A stretch of DNA of 64,000 nucleotides from Chelonoidis abingdonii (lineage: Eukaryota; Chordata; Testudines; Testudinidae). Every line of letters starts with the position of its first letter. Within the stretch, counting starts at the first letter, position 1. This document shows positions 10,136-23,400 of this stretch, piece after piece. The DNA lies in NCBI RefSeq assembly GCF_003597395.2, contig NC_133790.1, positions 20,947,100 through 21,011,099 on the forward strand, read 5' to 3'. Below the pieces are notes generated by a model that saw only the letters and a list, made by a program, of their open reading frames with translations, searched no databases and had not been told where the DNA came from. A program made the position numbers and the translations under genes.

Positions 10136-12472
10136 GTCAGAGATGCAGTGCAGTGATGGGGATTGAAGGGGCCTTGAGGCTGTTATACTTTGACATAAGT
10201 CTCCACAAGTCAGGATTTAGCATCTGATCAGATAAATGAGTCCCTAGGTTGCTGGGTTCAAGACTCTAACAGGAGAAGATTATTAGGGGAATTTGCATAG
10301 GGGTTACGGCAAGAGGTTGGGAGTAATGACTTGTGGATTTTAATATTGGCTCTGCTGCAGTCTTGGATAGGGGCACTGTGAGGCTTAAGTAATGAAGCTA
10401 AAGCACTTTGCAATTCTTACCTGCAAGGAGCCATATGAATGTGAAGTATTATAACAGGAGCTTGTTTTGTTGCCTTTTATTTCCACCTATGAAGATCTTT
10501 GCCCATTCTTATAGAGAAGCCATATTCCGCAGCCCTTTCCTTCGCAGGTGTTGTATTATCCTTCTGAGCCCATCCGAATAGTGCAAATATCCAGTGAAAA
10601 TCCACCGTTGTCTCCACTTGATATTTATCTCCTTTTGCTAACCTGTATTCCCTTTTCACACCTCTGCTACAAGTGAGGCTCTGCAGCTGTATTAACTCCA
10701 GGCCTATACAGGATCAGTCACAAAATGTTCAGGTGCCTCACACATTTTGGTAGATTGTACCATTAAAACATTGATGTTTAAAATCTTAGCCGTATGTTGT
10801 CCCCCTTAGATCAGCATATGGAGAGACCCCTCTCCAGCTGTATCCTCCCCCCTTTTTAGTGGAAAGGGGGCCACAGGGGACCAGAGCCACCGTACAAGGG
10901 TATGGGGCCTCCTTAAGATACCCTGTGAATGGCCAGATTTGGGGCAGACATTTTCTGCGTAGCAACAACGACTTGATGGATAAATGTGAGGGGATCTGCT
11001 TTTGGATATTCCCTTCCTGCCTCCCCCATCCTGTGGATTTGTTCTTGATGGGGATGGACAGAGGCCTTGTCATTTCCCTTGCACATTGAGTCACTATCTT
11101 GCAATTTTAAAAGATGTTTTAGAGACTTGTTATTTGCAACTGCTATCTCTGTATGTCCATGGAAAGTTATATAGGGATATGGAGGAAAGTGGAAATCCTC
11201 ACTGTTCTTTATTCCATTCACAGACCACCATTAACCCAGGTCCTGATTTGGCAAAAGAATCTTCACATGGAGACCTTTACTCCTGTTCAGAACTTCAATA
11301 TAGTTAATGAGAGGGCAGGGTACTCAGCACCCGCAAGCTCAGGCCCTTAAGGTACTGTTCATTCCTTTTACTGAATGAAAGGTGTGTATGCTACAGGATT
11401 TGTATAAGTAAAGAACATTACCTATTGCCCTCTGGAGTCCCTCCCACTTCTTCTCCACACCCTGGATCACCAGAGCAGGGTTGTCTTCTTATCTTCAATC
11501 CCCTGAGGGGCCCTGATGACTTTTCTCATAAAACAGCTGGTTTCTGAGAGAGGCAAACTGCCATTTGAAAAGAGCCTCATTAAGGGAGAAAGAATTTTCA
11601 TGGAGACTAGATTAGCATGTCAGGGACATGTTTGGATCTCGGTTAAAATTACACTGATCTTGCCAGAGTTCTTAGTTCAAAGAGCTGCTACTGGAATGAG
11701 CAAGGAAAGTACTTGCAACACTCAGACCAGCTGCCTTTGTGACTAGTATGAGTTGATGTTGGCTTCCCCAGAACCTGCGCCTTCTCTATAGCGCCTCCTA
11801 GAGGTTGGGATTGACACAGCTACCACTGTGCATGGTCTATGAGCTCCCCATATTCATCATTCTGACACAATTCTCTATAGTCTGTAAGCTCCTGCTTAGC
11901 CAGTTGCTCCTGCACCATTCCCTGTAGTGACTTCTTTTGGGAGAGGTTGGGACAGGAATAGATGTGAGCTTCCCCACAACCCATTCCATGTAGAGGCAGT
12001 TGCTGGAAAATCCCAACACTGAAGTACACATGCATGGATATCTTCCTTCGGTGTCTTCTCAAAAACAAAACAAACCCACTAACAATATGAGTCCTTTCTC
12101 AGGGGCGTGACATCTTGTTCGGGTAATTGTGGGAGTAGAACTCCTCAGCAAAGAGATTATAGACTCCAAGGTGTAGGAATGAACTACGTGCTGTCCTACA
12201 ATGGAAAATATAGTAAATATTTGCCACCAGGATGTATTCATAGACGAGGTGCTCTATTCTTATCGGTTTTAATAACACTTGGCAATTATATATCACTTTG
12301 CATTCTCAAAGACCTTCACAAACATCAGCTAATTAATCTTTACAGTGCCCATGTGAAGGACAATTTACTGTGAGAAGTATAGTATTGAATGGTCTTGGAT
12401 CCTGCACTGTTTTGAGCCGGCACTTAACCTCTTCAGGGTACTCCAGAGCTGGGGTCTCAAAAGACTCTTCCA
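10136..12472. other. intergenic stretch, little recognised
   Basis: A worn MIR-like segment may lie near 10310-10450 (tattggctctgctgcagtct then agcactttgcaattctt). Otherwise I see no exon, RNA gene or named repeat. Open frames are short and overlap on both strands. Confidence 0.4.
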
Positions 12473-12720
12473 TAGGAACATGGGAATCATCATTCCAGGT
12501 AAGACCACTGGTCCGTCTCTTCTAGTATCCTGTCTCTACCAGTGCCCAGTACCAGAGGCTTTAGAAGAAAGTGGTAGACATCCCATAACAGGTAAGTTTG
12601 GAATAACCTGCCCATAGGGGAAATGTCTTCCCAATTCCATCAGTTAGTGGTTGTTTAGCCCCCTTAAAGCAGGAGAGGGCTTATATTACTCAACATTTTT
12701 TTACCCTAGCTAATGTAACT
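12473..12720 (-). mobile_element. decayed CR1/L3-type 3' fragment
   Basis: The plus strand starts cataggaacatgggaatc and continues with aagaccactggtccgtct and tatcctgtctct. This matches the reverse complement of a common amniote CR1/L3 3' region (the 'cataagaacataagaa' type start). It is strongly diverged. Confidence 0.6.
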
Positions 12721-13599
12721 GTGGATGTTCTCATTATTCATATAGATGTCTGTTTTCTGCTTGGTGAGCATTTTCCAAATTGACACATCTTGAAAAGTTT
12801 GGGAGAAGGATGGTACAGAATTCCAAAAAAGAGGAATGATACATGAATAAAGGATTTTAAAAATTATTATACCCATTTGATTAATTAGACAGCAATTCTG
12901 TTAATGACTGCAGTGAAAATTAAGAGGTAAATAAAATGGTTTGGGGCCCTGGGAATTGATTCTTACAAAATTTTTATTTTTGTGTTAGTAATTCTTAATG
13001 GGTGAGTTTCACTATATTTAAAATGGTCAGCTCTTGAAGTCTTTCATTTTTACACAGTTCTTACTCAGGCAGAATTCTAACTAAAGTGTGTATATCTGTG
13101 TATCTTATGCCTTTGAGCTATATTCTTAAATGCACAAGGATTTCGCTATCTGTAGAGCCCAGCAGCCGCTTTGTGTTCAGCAGCTCCGTGCAGACTGTTA
13201 CAGACGAGACACACACATACTATCTCTAGAGTAATTTACTTTGGTTCTTTTTGTTTGATCTCTGAATTTAAAATAAAGTCCATTCTGGTTGAAAGTATGA
13301 GAGTTGACTCTGTGTAGAGAAAATCAAACTCTGTGGCAGTTTTGTCTGAAGAAAGAATGAGTAAAAACTCAGACAGCGATCTACCTACGTGTTTAACTTT
13401 ACTGCCATGAGAGTCCCATTGTGGTCAAGGGGTGCTACTCATGGAAGAAGTTAAGCACATCTATGTTTGCAGAATCAATGTATGAGTAAGGATCTCAGGG
13501 CTTAGCCCAAGGACAAAGTCCATGGGAGATTGTATGATACAGGGTCCATACTGCCTCATCTACCTCTGCTTGGAAGTTTGCAGCTGGCACATGCAGAGA
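12721..13599. other. intergenic stretch, nothing recognised
   Basis: AT-rich sequence with no supported gene or repeat. Confidence 0.4.
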
Positions 13600-13870
13600 A
13601 TTAGGCTTTGTCTACACTGGAACTTTGTTGGCAAAACTTTTGTCATTTGGGGTGTTAAAAAAACACTCCCTCCGAATAACAAAAGTTTTACCGACGAAAA
13701 GCGCTGGTGTGAACAGCGCTTTGTCAGCAAGAGCGCTCTCCTGCTAACAAGGCCGCTGCTGCTGATTGGGGGTGGAAGTTTTTTGTCAGCGGGAGAGCTC
13801 TTTCCTGCCGACAAACAGCAGCTACACTGCACGCCTTTTACCACACAGCAGTAGTGGCAGAGCTGTGTTG
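13600..13870. mobile_element. fragment of a DNA-transposon-like repeat
   Basis: The left end reads ggctttgtctacactgg, the terminus type seen at 5108, 10015 and 27600. The interior has inverted gacaaagcgct / agcgctttgtc-type words. I could not identify the right terminus, so it is probably truncated. Confidence 0.55.
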
Positions 13871-14294
13871 CTAAAAGGTGGCTCTGAAAGCAGGGAAGTG
13901 TTGTGAAAGGTTGAAGATTTTCTGCTAGAAATGCTCCAGGAGTAAATGGGTTAATAGTTTTCATCTCAACTTTCAAAGCAATCTTTGGAGTGATCTGCCA
14001 AAAAAAGCAATTTATGTTCATAAGAGAGGAAAAAGTCTTACTGAGATTTGTGTGCATAAGAGTGTTCCGCACATACATTTCTTAACAGACATATCAAGGC
14101 ACTTAACAGACTGTTTCCTTCAAAGCCACTGTGGGGCAGTCAATGAGCCCGTTAATGCGAGCTCCCTCCTGTAGCTGTCACTGCTCCAGAGCAAGACAAG
14201 ACAAGAGTCTCCGCCAGACTTTACTAACAAGTCTTTACTAACAACAGGACTGAAATCCTCTCTCTCTGCTGCACTGGGGAACGTCAGGATAGCC
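13871..14294 (+). promoter_or_regulatory. presumed promoter and 5' UTR region of GGT5
   Basis: This is inferred from its position directly upstream of the GGT5 start codon. I see no convincing TATA box, and the transcription start cannot be placed. A short tandem duplication of ctttactaacaa occurs at about 14218-14243. Confidence 0.3.
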
Positions 14295-14455
14295 ATGTCT
14301 ACAAGGAAGATCTGCTGTCTTGTGCTGCTGGTCCTAGGGCTCCTGGCTATTGCAGTTGCTGTCATTGTAATCCTGGCGCTGCCCAAGTGTGCTCCTGGAA
14401 GTTATCTGCATGCTGCTGTAGCAGCTGACACTGAAATCTGTTCGGACATTGGCAG
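14295..14455 (+). CDS. GGT5: GGT5 exon 1
   Basis: Encodes the short cytoplasmic tail, the hydrophobic anchor ([20 protein letters not shown]) and [15 protein letters not shown]. The start ATG at 14295 has a purine at -3 and gives the expected short N-terminus. The exon ends after two bases of the Arg54 codon, with donor gtaggt. Confidence 0.93.
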
Positions 14456-17400
14456 GTAGGTGCATGGACTTTTCTGTTTGGAACTTGTATATGTAGTGCA
14501 CGATATAGAGCCAGAGTGAAAGACAGGTAGATAATACTAGAGGTTATAGTTAAAATCAGCATGTCCCAGTGACTGAGCAGGAGGCACTGGGTTTTACCTT
14601 CTCCCCTAATCCTCAGTCTGAAGAGTTATGCCAGACACCTGAGCACAAGCTCCTGATTGTAGGTCAAGTTCAGTCCTGGTATAAGAGCTCTGAAGTCAAA
14701 CATTTTTAGCCTGCTCTGCATTTTAATTTAATTTTAAATGAAGCTTCTTAAACATTTTAAAAACCTCATTTACTTTACATACAATGATAGTTTAGTTATA
14801 TATTATAGACTTATAGAAAGAGACCTTCTAAAAAGGTTAAAATGTATTACTGGCACATGAAACCTTAAATCAGAATCAATAAATGAAGACTTGGTACAGC
14901 ACTTCTGAAAGGTTGCCAACCCCTGGTCTAACGTGACCACATTATCATAAGGGAGGTGTCACTCTCATTGGATCCAAGAACTCATTCCACTGTGTGGGAC
15001 AGACCCTGACATAAGGATCTGAAGGACTTTGGACCCCGTCAAGGTCTTGGGGTGACACCTGCTAGGGGTGACAGGTATGCATGTAAACTCTGGCTGTCAA
15101 GATACGGTATGTTCTCTCGGTGACTTGTAGGAGGACTTGCTGACTAAATCTCTGGTCTGGAGGGAAAGATGGGTTCCTTCCTTGAGTAAGGTGATGGCTA
15201 GAGGCTTGAGGCTTGAGTAGGGTGCCCTCAAAGAGGCCATGAAGTGGCTAGAGGTACAGCTAGCTTTGGAATTTGTTACACCTGGCTCAGCGAGTGGCCG
15301 AGTCAGTAGGAGGTGAGGGCTCAGCACCTCATGTGATCGGACCCTGACCCATGACTCAACCCACTTATGACAGCAGCAACATTTCAAAGGCATCATTTTC
15401 TCTTGTCTGCACTGAGTGTTATGCTAGCATCCAGCCCTGACTCATATTTACGGCTACCATGGCCAGTCAGGGAGCATTGCTGTGCTATTGGAATAAGGAT
15501 GGCCCAATGTTACAGAGAGTGGGATTCAATGCCCAGCTTCAACACAGACTTTCTGGGTGACCTTGGGCAAGTCTCTCACTGTACCTCAATTCTCTCTCCA
15601 TGCCTCACAGTGGTGCCATGAGGGTAAATCCATTAATGACTGTGAGGTGATTGGGTACTGTGGTGATGTGGGCCAGAGAGGTTCCTGAGACAGACAGATA
15701 CAAGGACAGGTCTCTAGCTAGCCTCAGCCAAACCTCACTTAGAATAGATTAGCATAGAATCATAGGACTGGAAGGGACCACAAGAGACCATCTAGTCCAG
15801 TCCCCTGCACTCATGGCAGGACTAAGTATTATCTAGACCAGTGTTTCCCAAACTTGGGACGTTGCTTGTGTGGGGAAAGCCCCTGGCAGGCCAGGCCTGC
15901 TTGTTTACCTACCCCAGCCGCAGGTCCAGACGATCGCGGGTCCCACTGGCCGTGGTTCGCTGCTGCAGGCCAATGAGGGCTGCGGAAGCAACAGCCAGTA
16001 CGTCCCTCGGCCCATGCTGCTTCCAGCAGCCCCCATTGGCCTGCAGCAGCGAACCGCATCCAGTGGGACCCGTGATCGGCCGGACCTGCAGACGCGGCAG
16101 GTAAACAAACTGGCCTGGCTCGCCAGGGGCTTTCCCTTTGCAAGCGGCATCCCAAGTCTGGGAAACACTGATCTAGACTAATCCTGAGAGGTGTTTGTCC
16201 AACCTGCTCTTAAAAATCTCCAATGATGGAGATTCCACAACCTCCCTAGGCAATTTATCCCAGTGCTTCACCACCCTGACAGTTGGGAAGATTTTCCTAA
16301 TGTCCAACCTAAACTCTCTTGCTGCAATTTAAGCCCGTTGATTCTTGTCCTATCCTTCTCCTTCCTCCTTGTAACACCTTTTATGTACTTGTAAACCCCT
16401 CTCAGTCTTCTCTTTTCTCCAGACTAAACAAAACCAGTTTTTTCAATCTTCTCTCATAGGTCATGTTTTCTAGACCTTTAATCATTTTGTTGCTCTTCTC
16501 TGGACTTTCTCCAGCTTGTCCACATCTTTCCTGAAATGTGGCGCCCAGAACTGGACACAATATTCCAGTGCCTTGGTTATAATACATCCCAAAATGATGC
16601 TGACTTTTTTTGCAACAATGTTACATTGTTGACTCATATTTAGCTTGTGGTCCACTATGGCCCCCAGATCCCTTTCCTAGGCAGTCATTTCCCATTTTGT
16701 ATGTGTGTAACTGATTGTTCCTTCCTAAGTGGATTACTTTCCACATCTCTTTGCTTTCTGTCCAGCATTTCAGACTGGACAATAAAGAAAACCCTGTTGT
16801 TGGTTGTGTTTCTGAGTCCCTGCTTCAGGGAGCAGGGCTATTGCATTGCTGGGGCACATGCATAAAAACCATGGGAAAACAAATGAAGTATCCAACTCAG
16901 CTAACCTGGGGATTTTCCTATTCAGATGCCAATGCTGTGGTGGGCACTGTTGTATACAGATATCAGTCTGCTTCTCTCCTCCTTCCAGGCTTTCTCCCAC
17001 AGTCACTTCAGCTGCTCCCAGGGCTTCAGCTATCGCCTTTATGTTGGTGACTTGGAAATCTACCTCACTACACCATACACCTCCCTGCTTCTGCCCATTT
17101 CCCACACATTCAGCTCCCTCTCTGACCTCTGACACAACTGATAATCTTTCCTTTCCTTCAAAACCTTTCCTTCTCTCGGGTTCCTCTTTTCATCAGCAAC
17201 TGCACCACCCTCCCTGTCACAAAGTATCATCCTGGAGCCTCATTCTGCTCCTACCATCTATCTTCTCACCAAATCCCATTGCTACTTCCTCTGTAGCATC
17301 TCTGAAACCTGCCCTCTCCTCCTGGCTCACACTTTTGTTTTGGAGCTGCCATCGTCTCTTCCCCACCACCCCACACAGAGCTCCCTTCAGCCCATGTCGC

Positions 17401-20400
17401 TTTGATGCTATCCAGTTTTCTATCCCTGGATTTCTGTTCCAGTACTGAATGAAAGTGACTCAAGTGATTACAAAGGCTCAAATCCCTAAAGTAAAAGCAG
17501 CTCTCCTGAACCCTGACCTAGTTATTTCCAGATTTTGAAACTTTGCTGGTTTTCATTCTTGAGTCAAAATATTTTTTTAATAAAGTGTCTGCCACATGCT
17601 TTACAATGAGCAGCCATTAATGAATGGAGATGAGATTCCTGTGGCATGACATACTGCAGCATCTCACAAGCTTCTTGACTGTCTGATTAACAATGTTTAA
17701 ATCAACACTTGATCTGAGCTCCAAGGAGCCAAAAGCAACCCAGGCCCCATCCAACTCCAATTAAAACCAAAGGAAAGATTCCATTGACTTCAAGAGAAGT
17801 TTGACTGGGCCCCTTATAATAGGAGCAGCTGTTCCCTGTCCTGAGGACAAAGCCCTCTGAGCACTGCTCCTTCCCACTCTAATGAAATGTTTATCTGGAA
17901 CTGCACCAGTGAGTGAAGCTGGAGAGATGGGAGGATGCTCTTAGGAAAGTCTGTCTCCTTCACTGACCTGACCCTGTACTTGAACCTTGGCAGCAGTATA
18001 ACTCCAGGGTTCTACTCCAGGCGCCTCAACTAACCTGTGGTTGGCAACTTGCAACCTCTCTGTGCCTCAGTTTCCCCATTTATGATGATGATAATTCCAC
18101 CTCGTGGATGTTTTTGAGGCTTGGTTTACTCTAACGTTTCTAAATCCCTTTAGATCCTTTAGAGAAAAAAGCTGTACATATGTGAAGTCTCACTATCCTT
18201 ACTGGCACAGATTCTGTGCTAGATTTATTGTTACTAACTCAGTGGCTAAGAGAAAGCATCTCCAGCTTCTGGTGATACAAGGATTTCCAGTGCTGAAAGA
18301 CGACTATGTCCCTTGTGGTGTAATGGTATGCTTATGGAGGATGGAGATGGGGATAAGACTATTATATTATTGTCTCTTCCTGCCAATCCAGTCTACAGAC
18401 CCTGGACAGAGAGTGTATGTAGTAGATTGAGTAGGAAACCTGAGTGCATCCAAACTTTTCCTTTGTGGGAGCCATAGATGTTTGAAATCCACAGATGTGA
18501 ATTTTGTGGCCTCAGTCCAGCGCCAACAATGGGGCCTCTTTCCCCCTTGGCCCACAAAGCGTACAGATGGAGAAGTATCTAAACATGAATCCTGAGGAAT
18601 CTGTTTGTCCTTAGCATTCTGCACAGAGGTGTAGTCAGACCAGGTACCATCCCCCACACATGGCCTGAATCTCCCAGTCACAGTGCATCCTTTCCCGTCT
18701 CTGCTTTTTTAGGTCATTATAACCCCCTGTGTGAGCATTAGAAGAGGCTTTTCCTCCCAAGCAGACAAAAAACTATGTATTCCCATCCCCGCCTGCCTCC
18801 CTCCATCTCCTGGTGGGGCTGTCTGCTCAGAGCTCTGGGCAGAAACCCACCTGCCCCAATCACCACCTCTGCAGTGTTCTGTTTTGCCTGCTATTGTTTC
18901 TGAAACTGAAAGTGGGGGCATGAGCCAGCAACAGGGGGTGACAGAGGATTTTGGAAAGGTAGACCACAGAAGAAGAGTTTGTTCCTAGCAGAGGAAAGTC
19001 AGGGCCAGTTGGGAATCACTGCAGCCGGGAATCCTATCTTGATTTGACCTTCCCTCCCAGCAGCTATCAATCTTCCAACCTCCCCAGTACATACTAAAGA
19101 GAATGCTGGAAACTAGTCTCTTTTGAAACAGCATCCCCCAGGGGCTTTGCTAGTTTCCTTGTGGCTAAGCCCCTAAAGGATGGGGGAGCTGGGAAGGCGA
19201 AAAATTTTACAACCAAGCGATGTTCACATTATTATGACTCCCACATCCTAAGCCAAGGATATGCTACAAAAGTCTTTTGCAGTTTTGAAGACCTCTGGTG
19301 TTTCTTATGAATCTTTTTCCGCATCCCGAGGGATCTCCTCCTAGTTTAAGCATTATCAGCTTGGGCACTAAACATTCCATAGGAACAGCTGTCGCCTTTA
19401 TTCCTGATAAGCCATCTGAGTCAGCCAAGTCAAGGGCTGGTATTGTCCTCAGGCCCAAGCTTGCATGAAGAAGAAGAAATATCTCCCAAGAGAGTTTAAT
19501 CCCTTCACATTTCCAGGATTTACCCAATTGCAGCTACTACTGCAGCAGTTGTTCGTTAACTGGCTTTAGGCAGGAGGCTCTAGAAGCTTTAGAGTCTCCT
19601 GCATCATAACTAGGCCCGATTGTTTGACGTGGCAAAAGATGGGAAAATTTACAATTTTAGTAAAAATAGAAAAAAAGAAAGTCACAGGGAAGGGGCAGGG
19701 ACAGTATCGAAAGCAGCAGCCTGGCTCCGATCATCTCTATGTGAGGTAGAAATGGATAAGCAGGACTGATGTGCAGAGGAATGTGAAACTGCAGAGACTG
19801 GAGAGCTGCTGTGAGACCACCAGGCTAGCCCTGCCTAGCAGCAGCAGCAGCAAAGCCTACACATCTAAACACTTGGTTTTTAATTATAGGTGTTTACATT
19901 TAATCCTTGGCTCCTTCAAATTGGTCCTTATCTGCCCAGACCTTTTTTAGCCTGTGCTTGAACCTCACCCTGTCTATGTGGAGGCCTATGCCCAATGTTT
20001 AACCTGACCTCTGTGCACACAATTAGCCTCTAGTGCAGAATGGTATTGCCTCCTCTGCTGTGCACCATACAGGTCTTTGCAGGTGTAAAAACAACTGATG
20101 GGAAAGGTTACAAATGCAGCCATGGGTTCAGCAGGGATGCCTGGCTTCACCTGTGGCAGTTCAGGGGGGAAGGGCCTTGGTGGCCGTTCATATCCTGTCA
20201 TGTTATTAGTATGAACTGGGACCGTATAGGTCATTCTTGCAACCAAAGTCCTGTAGTGGCACCAAATCTTGTGTAAAGGGGGTTAAATAAGGTGTCTAGG
20301 ATAAGGTTACGGTTTGCTGGTTATGATTATGCTATCTGTATGCATGTATCATTTTTGTATTTAAAGTTGTAAGTATTGGCTCTATATTATCTGTATTTCA

Positions 20401-23400
20401 AACTTATGCTATGCTTCTGTGACACCTCAGGCAGTTTGGCATCAGCAGTGCCTAGCCTGCTTGATGGCTCATTAAGGACCATCAGCTATACTATTGACCC
20501 ATTGAGAGAAGGCAGATACACCTTGTGACTCAGCAAGACATGCAGGGACATGCCTATGGACAAGACTCTAAGGTTTTTCCATGCCATGTGCTGGATAGTT
20601 TGTCTGTGGAACAAAGAAAGAGAGGCAACATGACAAGAAACTATGAAAGGCTGTAAAAAGTGACAAAGAGTCCTGTGGCACCTTATAGATCAGGGGTTGG
20701 CAACCCTTCAGAAGTGCTGTGCCGAGTCTTCATTTATTCACTCTAATTTAAGGTTTCGCGTGCCAGTAATACATTTTAACATTTTTAGAAGGTCTGTTTC
20801 TATAAGTCTATAATATATAATTAAACTATTGTTGTATGTAAAGTAAATAAGGTTTTTAAAATGATTAAGAAGCTTCATTTAAAATTAAATTAAAATGCAG
20901 AGCCCCCCGGACCAGTGGCCAGGACCTGGGCAGTGTGAGTGCCACTGGAAATCAGCTCATGTGCCGCCTTCGGCACATGTGCCATAGATTGCCTACCCCT
21001 GTTATAGGCTAACACATGTATTGGAGGATAAGCTTTCGTGGGTGAATACGCACTTCATCAGACGCATAAAAGGCTTCTGCAACTCCTCCATCTTATCTTT
21101 AATCCTGCATCTGACCTCTGGAGAGACTTTGCTACAAACTGAAACTCTAAACAAAGGACTGAATGACCTATCCCAGCTGTGGATGTACTCCGGAGACTTG
21201 ATTTGAACCTGCAGTTTATTCCATCACTGCTATAAGCCTGAACCAAGAACTTTGCCATTACTGTGTGTAATTGATTCCATTTAACCAATTCTAGCTCTCC
21301 TCCACATATTTTTCCTTTTATGAATAAACTTGTAGTTTTAGATTCTAAAGGATTGGCAACAGCGTGATCTGTGGGTAAGATCCAACTTATATAATGACTA
21401 ATGACTGACATGCCAAACTCTGTGTATCATCCTTATTTAAATATTCTCTAATAAACATATTGAATTGACCTGGGTCTGGGGCTTGGTCCTTTGGTATTGA
21501 GAGAACCTTTTTTATTTTTACTGGGTTATTGGTTTTCATAACCATTCATCCCCATAACGAGTGGCACTGGTGGTGATACTGGGAAACTGGAGTGTCTAAG
21601 GGAATTGCCTGTGTGACTTATAGTTAGCCAGTGGGGTAAAACCAACGTCTTCTCTGTTTGGCTGGTTTGGTTTGCCTTGGTTTGCAAAGGAACCCCTTGG
21701 GCTGTGACTGGCCAGCTTTAAGCAATTTGTCCTGAATTGACATTCTCAGAAGTGTCTTACCAAAGCCAGCATCATTACATATCCCACGAAAATAAAACAC
21801 ATAACTGGGACACTGCTGTGAATTTTTAAAAAATGCAATTACACAGGGCCTTATGGCACCGCATAGCCAGCCAGGGTTGTAAGACCCCTGCTGGGAACAA
21901 CCATCTGGCATTGTGAGGAAGATGCTGGCTTGATCTTTTGTTTGTGATTGTTTTCCACTGTGGTCTCCGAATCCACCATAAGAAATCCCTCTGGATTCCT
22001 CTGCAAGAGCTCCTCTGGCTGGGGCTACTTTAACAGACTGGAATGAAATGTGGGCGTGGAGTGGAGCCAAGCTCTTATTTATTCTCCTTTGCTGCTCCAC
22101 CTCCAAAGGGATTGTTAAACTCTAAACAGTCTCTCCCTGTTAAAAGACGTTTGCTCATCAGTTGCTGTTCTTGCAATGCGGAACCCTCCAAGAGTCAATG
22201 CTCACTGTCTGATGCTGCTGAGAATAGAGCAGAGACCTGATATTAGTGGTGCTGCTTTGCAGCTCTGGATGGTGCCTGTCCTTTGAATTCTGCTGCCTTC
22301 CTTGCAACTGGTGCTACAAGTCCAATTGTAGAGAGAAAAATGTGTAACTGGGCAGGAGTCTAGCGTGTTGGGGCATTCTTTCATCTATGAGAGCCGGTGG
22401 GAATTGCAGCCTCTGATGGAAATCCAGGATCAATGGAACCACAAAACCTACCCTAGTTACAGGAAAGGTTCCTTTAAAAGTGCCGTGTTTGCTGAGTGTC
22501 TCAACCCTCACAGTCATAATCAGTAACAGAACAGGATGTTGGCAGTTGCCAAGGTCTGAAAAGGTTCCTAAACTTCAAACTAGGCCATCTAATGCTGTGA
22601 TTTCATCAGATGCAGCACTCATAACCTAGGCTGGCTTTGTACTTGGATGAGAGGCCTAAGGAAAATCCCAGATCTTGCAAGAAATAGTGTTGATGATACA
22701 GTATATGACAACCTTCCCTCTCTATCAGCCCAGTGCCTTTATGTAGTGTTGGGAGAGAGGGGCCCTGAGCTTCTTGAAATGTCACCTTTCAGTTGAGAAC
22801 TAGTAAGAAGTGCTATGTGCTTTTGGACAGATGCTGTATTTGACCACAGAGATGGTAGCATTTTCAGGATGGGTAAAGTCACTACCACATATGTTTTCAT
22901 CAGTCAGTAAAAGGAGTACGTAAAGCACTCAGGGGTCATTAAACACTGCATATTTTCGTGGTCATCTTGTCTAGGTTTCATAACATAGTTAATGTGTGTT
23001 AACAAAACAACGGATTCAAAATTAGAAAGTGCTCTACTTTGACAGGAAGATGCATGATCCTCTTGCAGATTGTTAAAAGGAATCGCTTCCTACGTAGCTC
23101 TGACAACATCATTATTATCTGTATTATTGTAGCACTTAGCACCTCCAATCATTGTGCGACGTGGTGTCCCGACATGAAAAAAGAAGACAGTTCCTATCCC
23201 AGAGAGCTCACAACATGTGAGATACGATGCAGCAGACAAATGTTTGGGGTGGGGTGGAAGGATGAAGCAAATGAATATAAAATGAATAGAGTTTAGCAGA
23301 AACTACAGCTTGCCATTTGCCTAACCAAGAGCAGACAGGATTCCACCCGCACCCCCTCTCCCTCTGCTTCCATACTCCAGATTAGTAAAGTACATTCGTC

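Larger units (their letters stand above)
20260..21640 (+). mobile_element. probable LTR-like dispersed repeat carrying nested insertions
   Basis: The segment from ggttaaataaggtgtctagg to ccagtggggtaaaacc resembles a dispersed turtle repeat I associate with LTR elements; it contains gaataaacttg and taataaacata, possible polyadenylation signals. I could not identify paired LTRs or coding sequence, so the class is uncertain. It hosts the SINE-like copy at 20661-21067. Confidence 0.4.

Noticed and set aside
14120..14386. 88-codon minus-strand open frame over GGT5 exon 1
   Set aside because: Shadow of the exon in the antisense direction with no signature.
16846..17448. 200-codon open frame on the plus strand
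   Set aside because: Low-complexity Ser/Pro/Leu content, no family signature and no supporting splice context; it lies inside GGT5 intron 1.
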